Shown: one piece after another, positions 34,012-47,362 of the stretch
Layout: every line of letters starts with the position of its first letter
Numbering within the stretch: the stretch's first letter is position 1
NCBI RefSeq assembly: GCF_958298935.1
Contig: NC_084931.1
Coordinates: 13,171,334 to 13,235,333, forward strand
Reading direction: 5' to 3'
DNA length: 64,000 bases
Origin: Phragmites australis
Taxonomy: Eukaryota; Streptophyta; Magnoliopsida; Poales; Poaceae
The notes under the pieces: generated by a model
Database searches by the model: none
What the model was told of the DNA's origin: nothing
Seen by the model: only the letters and a program-made list of their open reading frames with translations
Made by a program: the position numbers and the translations under genes

Positions 34012-34591
34012 CAAACAGTTCAGATTGTACTTCTAACTCAATTCTGAAACTCATGTGTTCGTGTTGGTACATTTCCATCATTGTTCCAAAAAACAGTATA
34101 ATACCTACATAATGTGCTAGAGGTGTGTTGGTACTAGAGAACAGGCTGAGTTAGCTATTGGTGATGATTGCGGATTGCCTGGCTGGATTTCGCGAGGAGA
34201 GAATTAATTCATTTGCAAGGCATGATTAAAACCGAAATGATCAAGTTCCTCAATAATTGCGAGGCGCAATTAGTCTAGTTTTTATTTCGGGTGAGCTGTC
34301 GCTCTCCTCGTGGATAGCGACGCATTCAATGGGAGCATCATCAATGAAAAAATATTCGAAAGTCAAACCCAACACCAACTGAAGAAGTACGATTCTTATG
34401 GATTGTCATTCTACTCCTAGTATTGTTACTGCATCTAGTTTACCGTTTTGAATTTTTTTATTCTACGCACATGGCCACCACCACGTATCATATGCCTATA
34501 AATAATAGCTTTAAAATCGCTCACATGTATATAAAATCGTGAGATAGGGTTTGAGTTCCGATTAATAGAATCGAACCTCCTGCCTTACCAC

Positions 34592-35199
34592 TAGGGGTGA
34601 AAATGGATGATAGGAAATCTGAATTATCCGATTTCGTATCTGTTAAAATACAACTATGGATATTCGTATCCGTATTTGTTTCTGAAATGATACTAAAATG
34701 GATATATCCGAATTTGTTTTCGAGATTCGGATTCAAATGTGGATATCCGAATTCGAGATATATCCGATTCGTATCCGTATCCGCCATCCAGGGAACCAAA
34801 TTTTGCTAAAGTTTTAGAAATTTCAGATATGAACGAAATTCCAACCTAATCAAATTGGAACAAATTTCAGTCAAATTTCATCAAATTTCAGTTAAATTTG
34901 ATCAAAAATTTAAATTTCCAACATGAATTTTGAACAAAATTTCTAAAATTCTGGCCCAATCAAATTAGAACAAATTTCAGTCGAATTTTATCAAATTTTA
35001 GTCAAATTTTTTCAAAACTTTAAATTCCGACCTGAATTTCGAAGATCGAGTAGATATCCGAATGCGGATTCGTATTCAAACAATCCGATTCGTATTCGTA
35101 TTCGAGGATATCCGGATCGTATTCGTATTCAGATTAAAATATGGTAAATCGTACTATCCGAATTTGATTCCATATGTATTCGATCCGTTTCCATCCCTA
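34592..35199. mobile_element. Non-autonomous hAT-type element
   Basis: Inverted ends TAGGGGTGAAAATGGAT and ATCCGTTTCCATCCCTA bound 608 bases. CTTACCAC flanks both sides (34584-34591 and 35200-35207), a perfect 8-bp target duplication as expected for hAT transposons. The interior is AT-rich, with many ATCCGAATTCG-like and GGATATCCG motifs. There is no transposase. Confidence 0.93.
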
Positions 35200-35207
35200 C
35201 TTACCAC

Positions 35208-35987
35208 AAAGACGAGAGGTAGTCCCTCGATTTATCTTCCAGTATGAGTGTCCATGGTATAACATCGAATTGATGAGGTTTCTTATAAAATTATAACGAT
35301 GATAGAATACATTTTACGATATAGATGAAACATTTTTGTACAAATCAATGTTGTAAAGGTTTTTCTTGTCCCGTTATAGGATGGCATCTATTTTGAACAT
35401 TAATCGTAAAGTTTCAAAAGTACTCCGTACTACCTTTCGGAAGATTAATTATATTGTATTTAGAATGATAAGATGGATTTTCTCATCAAAATTTATTTAT
35501 AACATTACTAGGATTTATATATTCCCTCCAAAGACAGAAAGATAATCCCTTTGTTCATAGATGCCATTGTTTTATTTGCTGATTTTCCGTCACATGTCAA
35601 TTATTACAATTTTATATAATTTTCTGTTTTTACCTTTTTTTTCTTCTAAATGATTCCATCTTCCCCTCCTATTTCCGATATGGAGCACAGCGTAGGAACA
35701 TGGAAACAATTACTTTACAGATTCTGTTGCCGTTTTAAATGTTAGACGAGCTGGCTCACGGTGATTATTAGTAACCACATTAGTGGTACTAGAAACAACT
35801 AAAAGTCTTAGTGACGAGGAGTCATTAGTTGCAATTGATCATATGGATATCATGAATGAACTTATATAAACTAAGGTGGTTGGGAAAAAAAAACCAAAAC
35901 TAGTGCAAGCCCGTCTAAAAATTTGGGGGCAAACATTTCATGCATTTATTAAAGGGAAATATAGTGGCTACCAACATTTGAACCCTG
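35208..35987. other. No gene recognised
   Basis: AT-rich intergenic sequence upstream of the Rab gene. Nothing could be supported on either strand. Confidence 0.45.
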
Positions 35988-35990
35988 TTA

Positions 35991-36181
35991 GACCATCTTC
36001 AACAGCTATCTCAAATTTTCATCCTCAAAATACTATTACAGCATCCCCTATCCCTAACACTGTAGCAGTACTATATCACTGGATATAGACTCTGTTGGTG
36101 ACGAATTTCTCGTGCTACAGTACCCCGCAAAGCACTGTAGCACTAGAATCCTCAAATTTGCAGATCCTGTTGGAGAGGGCC
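35991..36181. mobile_element. PIF/Harbinger-type MITE upstream of the Rab gene
   Basis: The unit starts GACCATCTTCAACAG and ends CTGTTGGAGAGGGCC, imperfect inverted repeats. TTA flanks it on both sides (35988-35990, 36182-36184). It is 191 bases long with no coding capacity and lies about 600 bases before the Rab start codon. Confidence 0.85.
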
Positions 36182-36786
36182 TTACTTGGTTGAGACCACC
36201 TTTGTTTCTCTACAAGTCAGTCTCTTTTGAAACTTACATGGTGCTTGGCTACATTATTAACTACATACTTGAAAACCAAGTTGCACGTGGTTGTTTTTCT
36301 AGATGTGCATCAAGGCTATTTTTGTCTGTGGTGCATATGCATTGTTGTGTTTGCGTGTACATTTTTCTTTTAACAATAAAAAAAATCACACTTCATTTAA
36401 CTGAACAAAGCAAGTTGTGCACCTAGCCAATCTTTCAAGTTATAGTGACAATTACTTGAGGGTTATAATATTCGGAAGCTTATCAGAACAGAGAGGTACC
36501 AGCATTTTCTTTTCTCACCAAAGCTTACCAGGACTGAGAAACCATTCTTCCATGTTCCTGAGATGTCTGAAAATTCCCTCTCGAAGGGTTTGGTTAGTTG
36601 AGCGAGTGCTCTCCCACCACCACCCACCAGCCCAAGGCCAGGCCACCATTCTCTACTTTTCCCCCCCTTTCTTCTCAGCCCGTCCCCTCTTCCTTTTTTG
36701 GCAGCCTTCCTCAGGTCCTCCTCACCACCGCGAAGGGAACTTGATCTCCTCTCCCAGACGAGGAAGAGAAGGGGAGGAGGGAAGAT

Positions 36787-38275
36787 ATGGGCGGGCGGGT
36801 GGATCACGAGTACTCGTACCTGTTCAAGATGGTGCTGATCGGGGACAGCGGCGTCGGCAAGTCCAACATCCTCTCCCGCTTCACGCGCAACCACTTCTCC
36901 CTCGACTCCAAGTCCACCATCGGCGTCGAGTTCGCCACCAAGTCCCTGCAGGTCTGGTCACCACCGGCTGCCATTCTCTTTCCCCTCTCCTTTTTCCGTT
37001 GTTTTACACCCAAGCGTCCGTGGATGGTCTCGTCTCGATCCCAACACACCAGATCTCGGTACTGGTGACCTTTTGTAGCGCGAATGATGTTGCCAATATT
37101 GCGTTTGCTAGCCACCCCAAGAAAGCTGCTTGTTCCGTAATGCGCGGTGCGTGACATTGTAATTATGCGTCATATCCTCATGGACGGATGATTAAGAACG
37201 GACTCTGTTTGGAACCGGATCATCTGTTCACATATAGCTAATGCATTGTTGTGTCTATTGTTTTCTTTTCTCTCTTGGTAATTATTCAGTACACTAGTTG
37301 TTACTATCAGATTTCTGCTGTGTCTTAGAGACATCTTTTGCATGCTAGATCGGGCTTGTTCCCCTGGATCACATCATTGGTTGGTTGATGGTCTGATTGA
37401 TATGTTGATGCGCCAGCTACTACCTCTGGTCTGTATGTGGCATCCTGTCTGTCCTCGAGTGTTAGGTGAAACAATGCCATCATCTTCAGATTTCCCTGCT
37501 GTTTAATTAGGCTGGTCCCTTTTTTGTTTTTCGTTCCTTCACATTGTGATTCCATTGATGTGAAAAATGTCCTGACATGATGTCGTTGCCATTCTGTATT
37601 GTACTGGACAGCCTCTTTTGTAGCTAACCGGGGCTTGTACTGTTCATGTGCATTTAGAACTCACAGGCTCTGAATTTCTCATCTCAATACGAAGTACTGG
37701 TTGGGACGATTGCTTCTCTTTGTGAGCAGAATGTATTGCTTAAGCTATTTCTTCAATGTGTGATTGTGTGTAGCCTCCTTTGACAGATGGAGGGCAAAAC
37801 AATAAAGGCTCAGATCTGGGACACAGCCGGCCAGGAGAGGTACCGTGCCATTACGAGTGCGTACTACCGCGGCGCCGTGGGAGCCCTGCTTGTATATGAC
37901 ATTACAAAGAGGCAGAGCTTTGACAATGTTCACAGGTGGCTTCGTGAGCTCCGCGACCACGCTGACTCCAGCATTGTGATCATGATGGTCGGAAACAAGT
38001 CCGACCTGACACACCTGAGAGCCGTCTCGGATGATGAAGGCAAAGCATTGGCTGAGAAGGAGGGCCTTTTCTTCCTGGAGACATCAGCTATGGAGGCTGT
38101 AAACGTGGAGGAAGCCTTCCACACTATCATCACGGAGGTCTATGGCATTGTCAACAGGAAAGCGCTGGCCGCCAAAGAAGCAGCAGCTGCAACAGCTCCA
38201 CTGCCTTCCCAGGGCAAAACCATAAGCATTGACAGCACTGTGGGGAATACAAAGAGGGCATGCTGCTCTACTTAA
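36787..38275 (+). CDS. RABA: Rab11-class small GTPase (RABA)
   Basis: Two coding exons, 36787-36951 (55 codons) and 37787-38275 (162 codons plus stop), are joined across an 835-base GT-AG intron. The 217-residue protein has every Rab GTPase box: GDSGVGKS (19-26), switch I Thr44, WDTAGQE (66-72), NKSD (125-128) and ETSAM (153-157). The C-terminus ends CCST, with two cysteines for geranylgeranylation. Length and sequence fit plant RABA proteins, which direct traffic between trans-Golgi/recycling endosomes and the plasma membrane or cell plate. KTISIDS and the tail resemble rice RIC2-like members; subgroup A1 versus A2 is not settled. The start is the first ATG in a GC-rich leader; the Met opening exon 2 is internal. 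No defect seen. Confidence 0.96.
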
Positions 38276-40988
38276 GATGTAATCGTGCTTGAAACATCAT
38301 ATTATAGAGAAACTTAAGGGAGAAGTGTTGGTATAAAGCGGAGCATAGCGGTCTCAAATGGTGTGGAGGCAATATCCACTCTTTTTGTTTCTCTGTTGCG
38401 TGAACTTACTGGAGTATATGGCTGCAGATGCAGTGTTCAGTGTTTCTGAATCAAAGTTAGATGTGTGTATTAGGATTCATTACATTTATGTTCTGAAAGT
38501 TACATGGTACTGCAGTATATCTCAGGATTATATAGTACAACTTATAGAATTCAAGTGTGATTTTGTTACCGTTCCTAAATTTCCATTGCTAATTTTTCTG
38601 AGCACTTTGGCCTTACTAATTAATTATGTAGCTTATTCTGATTGAAGTTTGTTGCACGCTGGTACCCAATCATCCTTGCACCATCATGGTAAAGGGTATT
38701 TGGAATCATTGCGTTAGTTGCTAGAGATTTTAGTTTTGAAGATTCTGAATGTCGTATGTCAGTTGTTCATGTGCCACCTTGTTGGTTGTTTTTGTTTGTG
38801 CTTATGAGTTGTCAAAGCGCCTCAGTGAGAATAATCCTTCTTTATTCTAGTGGGCTCGGATGACAGACTGGATTCTGTCACCTTGATTCTTTCATCACCA
38901 TCGATTAATTAATTAATCCAGTGCTCGAGCTTATGATACAAACTATGAGGCCAGTTAAAGTTTGGTACATCTGGACACTCTGTGCCGTGGTTTTAGAATA
39001 TTAGAATTCAGTATTCTAGGCGCAGCAATTTACAGCACATCGGGAGTGTTTGAAACAAAGGATTTTGGGAGAAACTCTAGCGATTGAGGTGAATCTTTTC
39101 TTTGTTGTTGATTTTACCATGTAGTGCCAGCAGCCCATCTGGACAAGAAGGGGTTGAATGAACGCACGATAATTTTTGGAATAAATTCCTCCTGTGTCAT
39201 TGAAAAATCACCTAATTTCTTAATATGTCAATAACATATGGGTCTAAATACATACGTCATTGACACATCCAATAGCAAATAAAAGATGGGGTGAGCTTTC
39301 AATAGCAAATAAGGATTTCTCTCAAAATTTTGCCCCTAACCTCTGCAAACGAACTACAGAAGAAGACGTCACCAAAACATCAGTGATTGAAGGACGGGCG
39401 TATGCCCAGGAAGGTCTCTTACAAATATCCGAAAACGCTAAGCATAACAATAGAGTTACGGTTGAGGTGAATGAATTTAAGGCCATAGAAAGTAAGCACC
39501 TCAAGGAAAAAACTAGAAGAGGGAAATGAAAATCGCAGCAGAAGAAATCGAGGAAAACGATGGTCTGGGCAGTGTCTCGACATGGGATCGTCTGCCCTAC
39601 TGCTGAGGCACAAGGGATTAAGGCTCGAAAAGGGATTACCTCATCGTGATCTGCCTTAACCAAGGTCTCCTCCGAATTCTCGGACTCCTGCTAGGCTAGA
39701 ATCGTGCTCTCCACTACGCTGGCAGTGGAGCTCTCCACCTTCTTGATCTTCTTTCGGCCCATAACGTCGGAAGGAATCACAAGCAGTGGGCTTTTGTGTT
39801 TTTTTGGAGGCAAACGAAAGCAAGAAAGGCACGAAGAGATGACAAGTGACGGAGGGGTAAACATTGAATGGACTCCACATATGCTTTTATATAGGGTGGC
39901 TCTCGGATATGGCTCTTCAACTGACACCGTGGCACGACTTGAGGCCACAATCTCCTTCTTTACTGTCGTGTCACATTTAATGCCTGACTCACGCGAGGGC
40001 AGTTGGAGTAGTAACCCAGGGAACCCGAAGCACAGTGCCGTCATGCGCGTACGTTTGGTGACGTAATCATAATCTCTTGTCAGGTAAAAGATTCTCACCA
40101 TTACCTGGAATCTCCGCTGCGATGATCAACCTTTCGAACCTAGCCAGCAACAAATCCTTTCTTCCTTGTCCTTTCGCAAGATTGTGATGATATTTTTTAG
40201 GCAAATCAGAAGTCCTGTTCAGATGGAATACCTTCTCGAGAACTCGCTTGAGAACTCTAAAGCATTAGGCTCTCTGAATAAATGATATGAGGACCTCGAG
40301 AACCCGGTTAGATGCATCGTCCTAATCGGGACCCGAGTTTTACTTGATGACGTGGTCAGTTTAAATGCTTATTTTTGTTGACCAAGTGTTTGATCTATCG
40401 AAGTCTCATTTCACGTACTGATGAGAGATTTGACGATGACTAATAGGTAACCATCATATTTGGATGCCTCAAGCTTTCCTGTTATTCTCGAGGCATATCT
40501 TTATCTTTGGGAAGAAAATCTTTGAATGAATGAAAATTGTTTCTAAGCACCCATGATATCTCGTAAATATGAAAGTTTATTTTTAAAAACAGAAAGGAAG
40601 ACTCCAGAGAATGTACGACGCCTTCTATTTATACGGAGTCTAGGGATCCTACGGATGATAAGTCATTAGAAGCTAAGACACAAGCCATTACATACATGTG
40701 GAAGCTCTAGATCCATCAAGCCTTTTGCAGTCGGATCTTCTTCGATGATGCGTAAGGAAGCCGCTCGACTAGATTAGATCTATCTGGACTAGTCACACAT
40801 CCCTTTAACAATCCTAGATATCAATACAAGATAAATATAACCTAAAACTATTATTTTAAATGAGACATAAACCTATATAAAATCTCTATATATGTTCTTT
40901 TAATTCGCCTACTTAAAACATCTTCATCTTTTCTACAAGTTTATACGATCCATAGTTCGCTAATCGTCGACGGCTAATACACCTGAAC
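38276..40988. other. Rab 3' flank and intergenic DNA
   Basis: The first several hundred bases are probably the 3' UTR of the Rab gene; T-rich and AATAA-like stretches are present but the poly(A) site is not clear. Near 39690-40100 the minus strand has a TATA-like TATATAAAAG (about 39888) followed by a short frame starting MGRKKIKKVE. This may be an LTR or promoter fragment, which I could not identify. Confidence 0.35.
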
Positions 40989-41575
40989 ATTAAGGAGGCG
41001 GAGCGGTACCGTCTGTGCAAGGCGATCGACTGCCAGCGGCTGACGATGGACGCGTGCAGCCACGAGGTGCAGAACGAGCGGACACCGGTGCAGATGGCGG
41101 TGCAGGTGCTCTACTTCGAGCAGTCTGGCTGCGGAGCGTGATCCAGGCCGGGGGCGGCATTGGCGGGCACGACGCGGCGCTCTTCTTCGGGTGCGCGCCG
41201 GCAGCAGCGGTCGCGTCGGCGCATGGCAACGTGAACATGCGTTCCGGGAGCGGGGTGGGCAGCCGCGCGATGTTGCCACGGGACAACTACGCGTTGGTGC
41301 GGCAGGAGAACCGGGAGCTGAAGCTGGAGGTGGCGCGCATGCGGATGCGACTGACGGACCTAGAGAAGGACCACGTGAGCATGAAGCCGGATTTGGTGCG
41401 TGTCGGCCCCGCCAACCGCCTGCTCCGGGGGTTCACGTGCAGCCTCGGCATGCTCAACGAGCTCTTCCGGATGCGCCGCCCCGCCACCGAGCCAGGGTTA
41501 CAGCAGCTCGGCGCCAAGGCCACCGCTGACGCCAAGGTGCTCTTGCAGCGCTGCCGACGCCATTCCATCTCGTGA
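40989..41575 (+). pseudogene. NPH3-domain (BTB/NPH3 family) C-terminal fragment
   Basis: The first part reads KEAERYRLCKAIDCQRLTMD and VQMAVQVLYFEQ, the end of an NPH3 domain. After a frameshift near 41121-41128 it continues RSVIQAGG, then NYALVRQENRELKLEVARMR and RLTDLEKDHVSMK, a C-terminal coiled coil, and ends QRCRRHSIS at 41575. Proteins of this family act as adaptors of CUL3 ubiquitin ligases in phototropin or auxin signalling. The BTB domain and most of NPH3 are absent upstream, so this is a broken fragment. A copia element is inserted 191 bases after the stop. Confidence 0.85.
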
Positions 41576-41766
41576 TCTCGAACATGAGTCGACCGCTGCT
41601 GATCGAACTCGTTCGCGAGTGATCAAGCTCTTGTACGTAAGTTCGCGTGTGCATACAAGTAAGAAGGTTCGAGTGCAGCTTTACTTCTTCCCGTTTCGTC
41701 ATTGCATTTTCCCTCTTGATTTAACGTCGTGACATTTCAGTTCTAATTTTGACATGGTAATATGTA

Positions 41767-42349
41767 TGAAGGTTTTAACATCAGGATAACGCGCTACCTG
41801 ACCACGCTAGCGATCAAACGAGCTTGGCCACTCTAGCAACCAGTATGCGCTCCACTACCCCGCTCGAGCAGCACGTGCTCGATTACGCGAGCGACCAGCA
41901 ACTCGTGACCACGCGAACGTCCGACCATGCGAGCATCCTGATGAAAAAATGAGCGGACGATCTGTCAACCGAAACTTGACGATTCGCTGGAACTAAACGA
42001 GAGCAACAAAATATCAGATGCAGATCGAACGCTCTCTTTGACGACAACAACATAAGACAAGTCAAAACTTTTTTCGGGAGGAATTTACGACTCTATTCAA
42101 CTCATACGAACTAGAGATTACAATTCTATATTTATAGCATATACTAACTCCGAATTCTAACACGAATCATATCATCCCACGATCTTAGACTCTAGACTCC
42201 AAATCCGACTTGAACTAATCAAACCGAGTACATAACCAATGACTCCTCCGTTGAGTTATGCACACCCACGACTAGACCTTCCAAGTTATGATCGGGGACT
42301 CCAGACTTGAATCAAGTCCCCAAGACCCACGCTAGGATTAAGTCCAACA
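41767..42349 (-). repeat. 3' LTR of the copia element
   Basis: On the minus strand it begins TGTTGGACTTAATCC and ends CCTTCA. A purine-rich tract (AGGATTAGGTGGGAGTA) lies directly upstream at about 42350-42366, the expected position for the polypurine tract. It matches 46780-47362 end to end. Confidence 0.92.
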
Positions 42350-42451
42350 TACTCCCACCTAATCCTAATGTGGGATAAGATAACGAACTCTCAATAGATA
42401 CCACATGACTGCTATCTTCATCATTGGCAATGCCTTTGTCAGAGAGTCAGG

Positions 42452-45400
42452 TCACTGCTCCTCCATGTAGATGAACTCCACCTCAATCTGGCCTCCTTCT
42501 ATGCACTCACGGATGAAATGAAACTTAGTGTTAATGTGTTTGCTATGGCTGTGAAACACTTGATATTTCATCAAAGCAATTGCTGATTTATTATCGACAA
42601 AGAGTTTGACTGCTTTGGACTCTTCTCCTGTTAGCTTTCCCAACAGACTTCTAAGCCACAAAGCTTGGCATGCCACTGTTGTTGCCGTCGTGAATTTAGC
42701 CGCGCACGAAGACAAAGCCACTATTTTCTTCGTCTGTGAGTTCTATGACACCAAACTATCATTGATGTAGAAAGCCATACCTCCAGCACTCTTTCTGTCA
42801 CCCATGACACTGGCTAGATCACTGTCTATGTAGCCGATGATCACGTTTGTTTCTCTTCCTTTGGTATACACAAGACCATAATGCACGGTGCCCTTCAAAT
42901 ACCAAAGAATATGATGCACTGCCTTGCGATACATCACCGTGGGCTTCTCCATGGATCTGCTTGCCACCCTGACAGCAAATGAAAGGTCAGGTCTTGTATG
43001 GAGCAAATACCTTAGATAACCGATGATGCGACGATACTCAGTTGCATCAACCGGGTATCTGTCTGGATCCTTGTGCAGTTGCACCCTTTGTTCTATAGGG
43101 AATTTTATGTAATTGCAATCTAGCATACCGAATTAACCAAGGACCTTCTTCGCATATGCTGTTTGCTTGATTGTAATTCTCCAATCTTATTGCACTACCT
43201 CAATTCCAAGATAGTAATTGAGCAATCCGAGATCGGTCATCTCGAACTCACTCATCATCTGCTGTTTGAATCCCATGATTTATTCTGGACTTTCTCCTGT
43301 CATAATGAGATCATCAACATATACTCCAATAACAATCCCATGCTGGCATGTTCCTTTTGTGTATATGGCATGATCTTGAGCACACTTCACAAATCCGAGT
43401 TGTTTCAAGCTCTTGTAAAATCAAATATTCTATGTCTGTGGCGCCTATCAGAGTCCATACAACGCCTTGCTGAGTTTAAGCACAAGATGGTCTTTGTTCT
43501 TCACTACAAATCCCTCTAGCTGGGCCACATATACTTCCTCTTCGAGCTCACCATTTAAGAATGCCAATTTGACATCTAGATGATGAACCTGCCAACCTCG
43601 ATTGGCTGTAGTAGCAATGATAATGTGCACGGTGTCCAGCCTAGCCACCGGCTCAAACACTTCTTTGAAATTGATTCCTTGCCGCTGCACATATTCTTTT
43701 GCAACCAGCTTCGCCTTGTGCTTGATCACGTCTCCTTGTGTTCTTCTTTAGTTTGTAAAACCATTTGAGCCCAAACGGCTTGTGACCAGCTGGCAGCGCC
43801 ATGAGAGTCCATGTGTCATTTTTCTTTATGGACTCGATCTCCTTCGCCATGGCATCCTCCCATACTTGCTATGCAGTGGCCTCGTGGTAGGACGGCTCCT
43901 CCATCTCCACGAGCATGATCACTTCTTCCATGTCTTCATCTAGATCCACCCTTGGAGCATCTCTTATGATGTCATCGATGTGCCTATAACACACATGCCC
44001 TTCGTCTATGTTACTACTTCCGCTCAGCAATAGTGTGGCCTTGTCGTTCGTCGGTGATTCAGGGACCAGCATCACTGGCGGAGAAGAGGGAGATGTCGAC
44101 GAGGTTGCTGTTATGTGTGCAGCAGCATGTGTCCTACTTGTTGGCCCTTCTGGTATCACCTCACCGACCAGCAGAGTCGATGAAGGAGCTAGGTCAACAT
44201 GTGTCGCGAGTGTTGTCACACATGTCGGACCACCCTTGTGTGGCATCGAGCCGCCCACTGCTGGCTTAGTGCTAAATGCCTCCTCGACGCGAAATCAGAT
44301 GGCGCCCCACCTCCTGCACCTATACACCAGCTCTACTCCATACTTTCATCAAATTTAACATCACAACTCACATAAATTTTCCCGAGTCATGAATCAAAGA
44401 GATGATGTGTCTTGCAACTGTCCTCGATGCCAAGATACACCATCGGCTGCCTTCGGTCATCGAGCTTCTTCAAGTGTGGCGTTGTCACCTCTGCATGCGT
44501 TGTGCAATCGAACACACGAAGGTGTGCCACATGCAGCTTCCTTCTGTTCCAGGCTTCGAACGGAGTGCGATCAAGTAGCGTCTTCGTTAGCAAGTGGTTC
44601 AGCAGATACACCACGTGCCGCACCGCCTCCCACCAAAACCTTCCAGGCATGTTCATGTTCTTGAGTAGGAACCTCGTCTTAGCCATCACAGTCTTGTTCC
44701 TCCACTCTACCAAGCCATTTTGCTGTAGCGTGTATGGCGCAGTGAGGTGCCGCTCAATCCTGGCCTCCTCGCATAGCTGGGTGAACTCGATAGAGAGAAA
44801 CTCCTCGCCACGATCAGTCCTCAACGTCTTAATGCACTGCCTGCTCATGTTCTTAGCCTGCGAATTGAATCTTCTCACCATGGAGTAGGCTTGATCCTTT
44901 GTCTTTATCACATACACCCACATCCATTGAGTAAAGTCATCAACAATTAACATGAAATAACTGTTACTAGCAGAGTCGAAGGTGTGATCAGCCCGCAAAG
45001 GCCAGCATGTAGCAACTCGAGTGGCTTCTCTGCCCTGAAATTTGCCACTGCCGGGAACAGCTGCCTCGCCTGCTTTGCCGCTAAGAACCCTTGACACAGC
45101 TAGTTTGGGTGTGTGATCGGCAGCATACCCATCGCCATCTCCTTGTCAACAAGTCACTTCATAGCTGCGAAGTTGGCATGTCTGAGTCTCGCATGCTAGA
45201 GCCACGCCGGGTCTTGAAGGCTAGCTAAGAGACACACCGGCGTCGCTTGATGCATCTCGATCTTATAGATGCTATTTGGAGTTCACCTCACTTTCATCAG
45301 CAACCGTGTAGAAGTTCCATCATAGACATATAAATGTCTATCCCCCATGATCACATTGTGTCCAACTTCAGTAAGTTGTCCAAGGCTAATGATATTACTG

Positions 45401-46676
45401 TAGAGTCGGGAAATGTAGTAGACCTTCTACAATAGCCATTAGTCACCATTCTTGAAGCTGAACATGACAGACCCTAAGCCCATGATATGCATTGTGGAGC
45501 CATCCGCGAACTTCACCATGCTAGTGACACCTTTGTCCAGTTCTCTGAACTTCTCTTTGTTACCGGTCATGTGATTACTGGCTCCATTGTCTAGATACCA
45601 TACCTCAGAGCTGGAATCTCCCTCTATGGTGTTGCGTAGTTCCGGCTTCAACTTTTCCTCATTCAGCAACACGACATCCCGCTGGTGCTGCAGCCCCAGT
45701 ACCTCCTCTAATACTGCGAGCAGCAAGGCCTGCTCAGTGTCATTGGTATGTGTGAGGTGAGACTCGCCTTCTCTTCCTCCTTCTTTCGTGCCTTGCACTC
45801 ATTCGCGCAGTGTTCCATCTTGTAGCAATTGTAGCACTTGATGTGGCTCTTGTTGCGGTGACCGCCGCCCAAGCCGTTCTTCTCGTCATTGCACGATGTA
45901 CCGCCGTGACCACCACTTCCACAGCTCTTGTCGCGTCCACAACCACCTTGGCCGCGGTTCCTATTAGCAGGAGGGTAGTATTTGCCCTTGTTGCTTGACG
46001 AGGAGCAGTCACCGTACTTCTTATGCCGCGCCCGCCACTCGACTTGAGTGAGCAAGAGGTGACTGTCACCATTGCTATTGTTGCTGGAAGCACGCAGGTG
46101 AGCAAATTTTCCAAAAGCCTTCATCCTCCCCATGGCTTCCTTGAATAGCATGATGTTGAGGTCGTAGAACTGCTTAATCCTAGCAATCACACACCGAAAA
46201 TTATCTGACACGGTGTCGAACAGCTTTTTAGCCAATGCAGCGTCATCGAGCATCTCCCCAGGTATGCGTACCTGACAGACATGCTGTTGAGCCTACTAGC
46301 GTACTGGTCCAGGCTCTCTCCCTTTTCCATGTGCATGGCGTTGAAGTCGCTCTTCAACGTCTGCATGTTGCATGTTCTTGACCCGATCCGCGAGAACGAA
46401 CCTTGTCTTGAGATAGTCCCAGACCTCCTTTGTAGTTTTCTTCCTTGCCACCTGCATTAGGAGGTCCTTCGGAAGTGCTTGAAAGAGATGCGACCTCTCC
46501 TTCTTGTCCTTCTTCTCGTCGTCTGCCGGCTTGACAGCCTCCCAGACACCTTGATCCTTCATCATCGCCTACACCGGAATTACCCTGCTTGTGTAGTTCG
46601 TCGCTGTCAACTGCAGGTACTAAAACTGCCCACCGCCACTCTCCCACACTGCCTCGCCCTGAGGAACGATTGACAT
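42452..46676 (-). pseudogene. Ty1/copia gag-pol polyprotein, degenerate
   Basis: Read from 46676 (MSIVPQGEAVWE) downward. Gag with LKTRFVLADRVKN-type motifs, a CCHC knuckle (CYNCYKMEHCANEC, near 45830), and a protease/GAG-pre-integrase region with DNGASNHMTGNKEKF (45570). Integrase lies at 45097-44387 (NGLVEWRNKTVMAKTRFLL). Reverse transcriptase lies at 43850-42743, with EVFEPVARLDT and a YVDD box (43310-43324). RNase H ends at 42452 (DNKSAIALMKYQVFHSHSKH). The domain order integrase-before-RT is diagnostic of copia. Stops (46624, 45100 region, 43140, 43750) and frameshifts break the frame many times. Confidence 0.92.
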
Positions 46677-46763
46677 CTACGCATTGGTGTCGGCTTTGTT
46701 CCGGTGAGAACCAAGCTGATGATGTAGGTCAATCCAGCAGGTTGGACTTCTGCGTGTCCTACC

Positions 46764-46779
46764 TAGCTCTGATACTATA
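46764..46779 (-). other. Primer binding site of the copia element
   Basis: On the minus strand AGTATCAGAGCTAGG lies directly after the 5' LTR end. It matches the initiator-Met tRNA-type site (TGGTATCAGAGC) with one substitution. Confidence 0.75.
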
Positions 46780-47362
46780 TGAAGGTTTCAACACCAGGAT
46801 AACACGCTACCTGACCATGCTAGCTACTAGTATGAGCTCGACCAGTTGAGAAAACAGTATGTGCTTGACTACCCTGCTTGAGAAGTACGTGCTCGATTAC
46901 ACGAGCGACCAGCAAGTTGCGACCATGCGAGCGTCCGACCACGCGAGAGCCCCAGCGAGAAAATGAGCAGATGATCTATCAACCGGAACTTGATGATTCA
47001 TTGGAACTCAACGAGAGCAATAAAAATACCAGATGCAGATCAAATGCTCTCTTCGATGAGACCAACATAAGATAGATCGATACTTTTTCTGGAGGAGTTT
47101 ATGACTCTATTCAACTCATACAAACTAGAGATTATAACTCTATATTTATGGCACCTGCTAACTCCGAATTCTAATACGATTCGTGCAATCCCGTGATCAT
47201 GGACTCTATACTCCAAATCCGACTCAAACTAATCAAACCGAGTATAGAACGCACGACTCCTCTGTTGAGTTCTGCACACCTACAACCAGACCTTCCGAGT
47301 TACGATCAGGACTCCAGACTTGAATCGAGTCCGCGAGGCCCACGCTAGGATTAAGTCCAACA
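46780..47362 (-). repeat. 5' LTR of the copia element
   Basis: It matches 41767-42349 in length and ends. On the minus strand it would carry the promoter; I could not define the TATA box with confidence (a TATAAATATAG-like sequence is near 47138-47152). Confidence 0.92.

Larger units (their letters stand above)
41767..47362 (-). mobile_element. Ty1/copia retrotransposon
   Basis: Two LTRs of equal length (583 bp; 41767-42349 and 46780-47362) bound a minus-strand gag-pol region. The flanks are ATGTA (41762-41766) and ATGTT (47363-47367), a 5-bp duplication with one change. The LTRs differ visibly along their length (my impression is roughly one base in ten), so the insertion is old. It lies downstream of the NPH3 fragment. 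Confidence 0.93.

Noticed and set aside
37787..38275. Independent small GTPase starting at the Met of the second Rab exon
   Set aside because: It lacks the P-loop; a GT-AG intron links it in phase with the upstream exon that supplies GDSGVGKS.
41191..41529. Alternative frames over the NPH3 fragment
   Set aside because: High G+C keeps several frames open; only one gives NPH3-family sequence.
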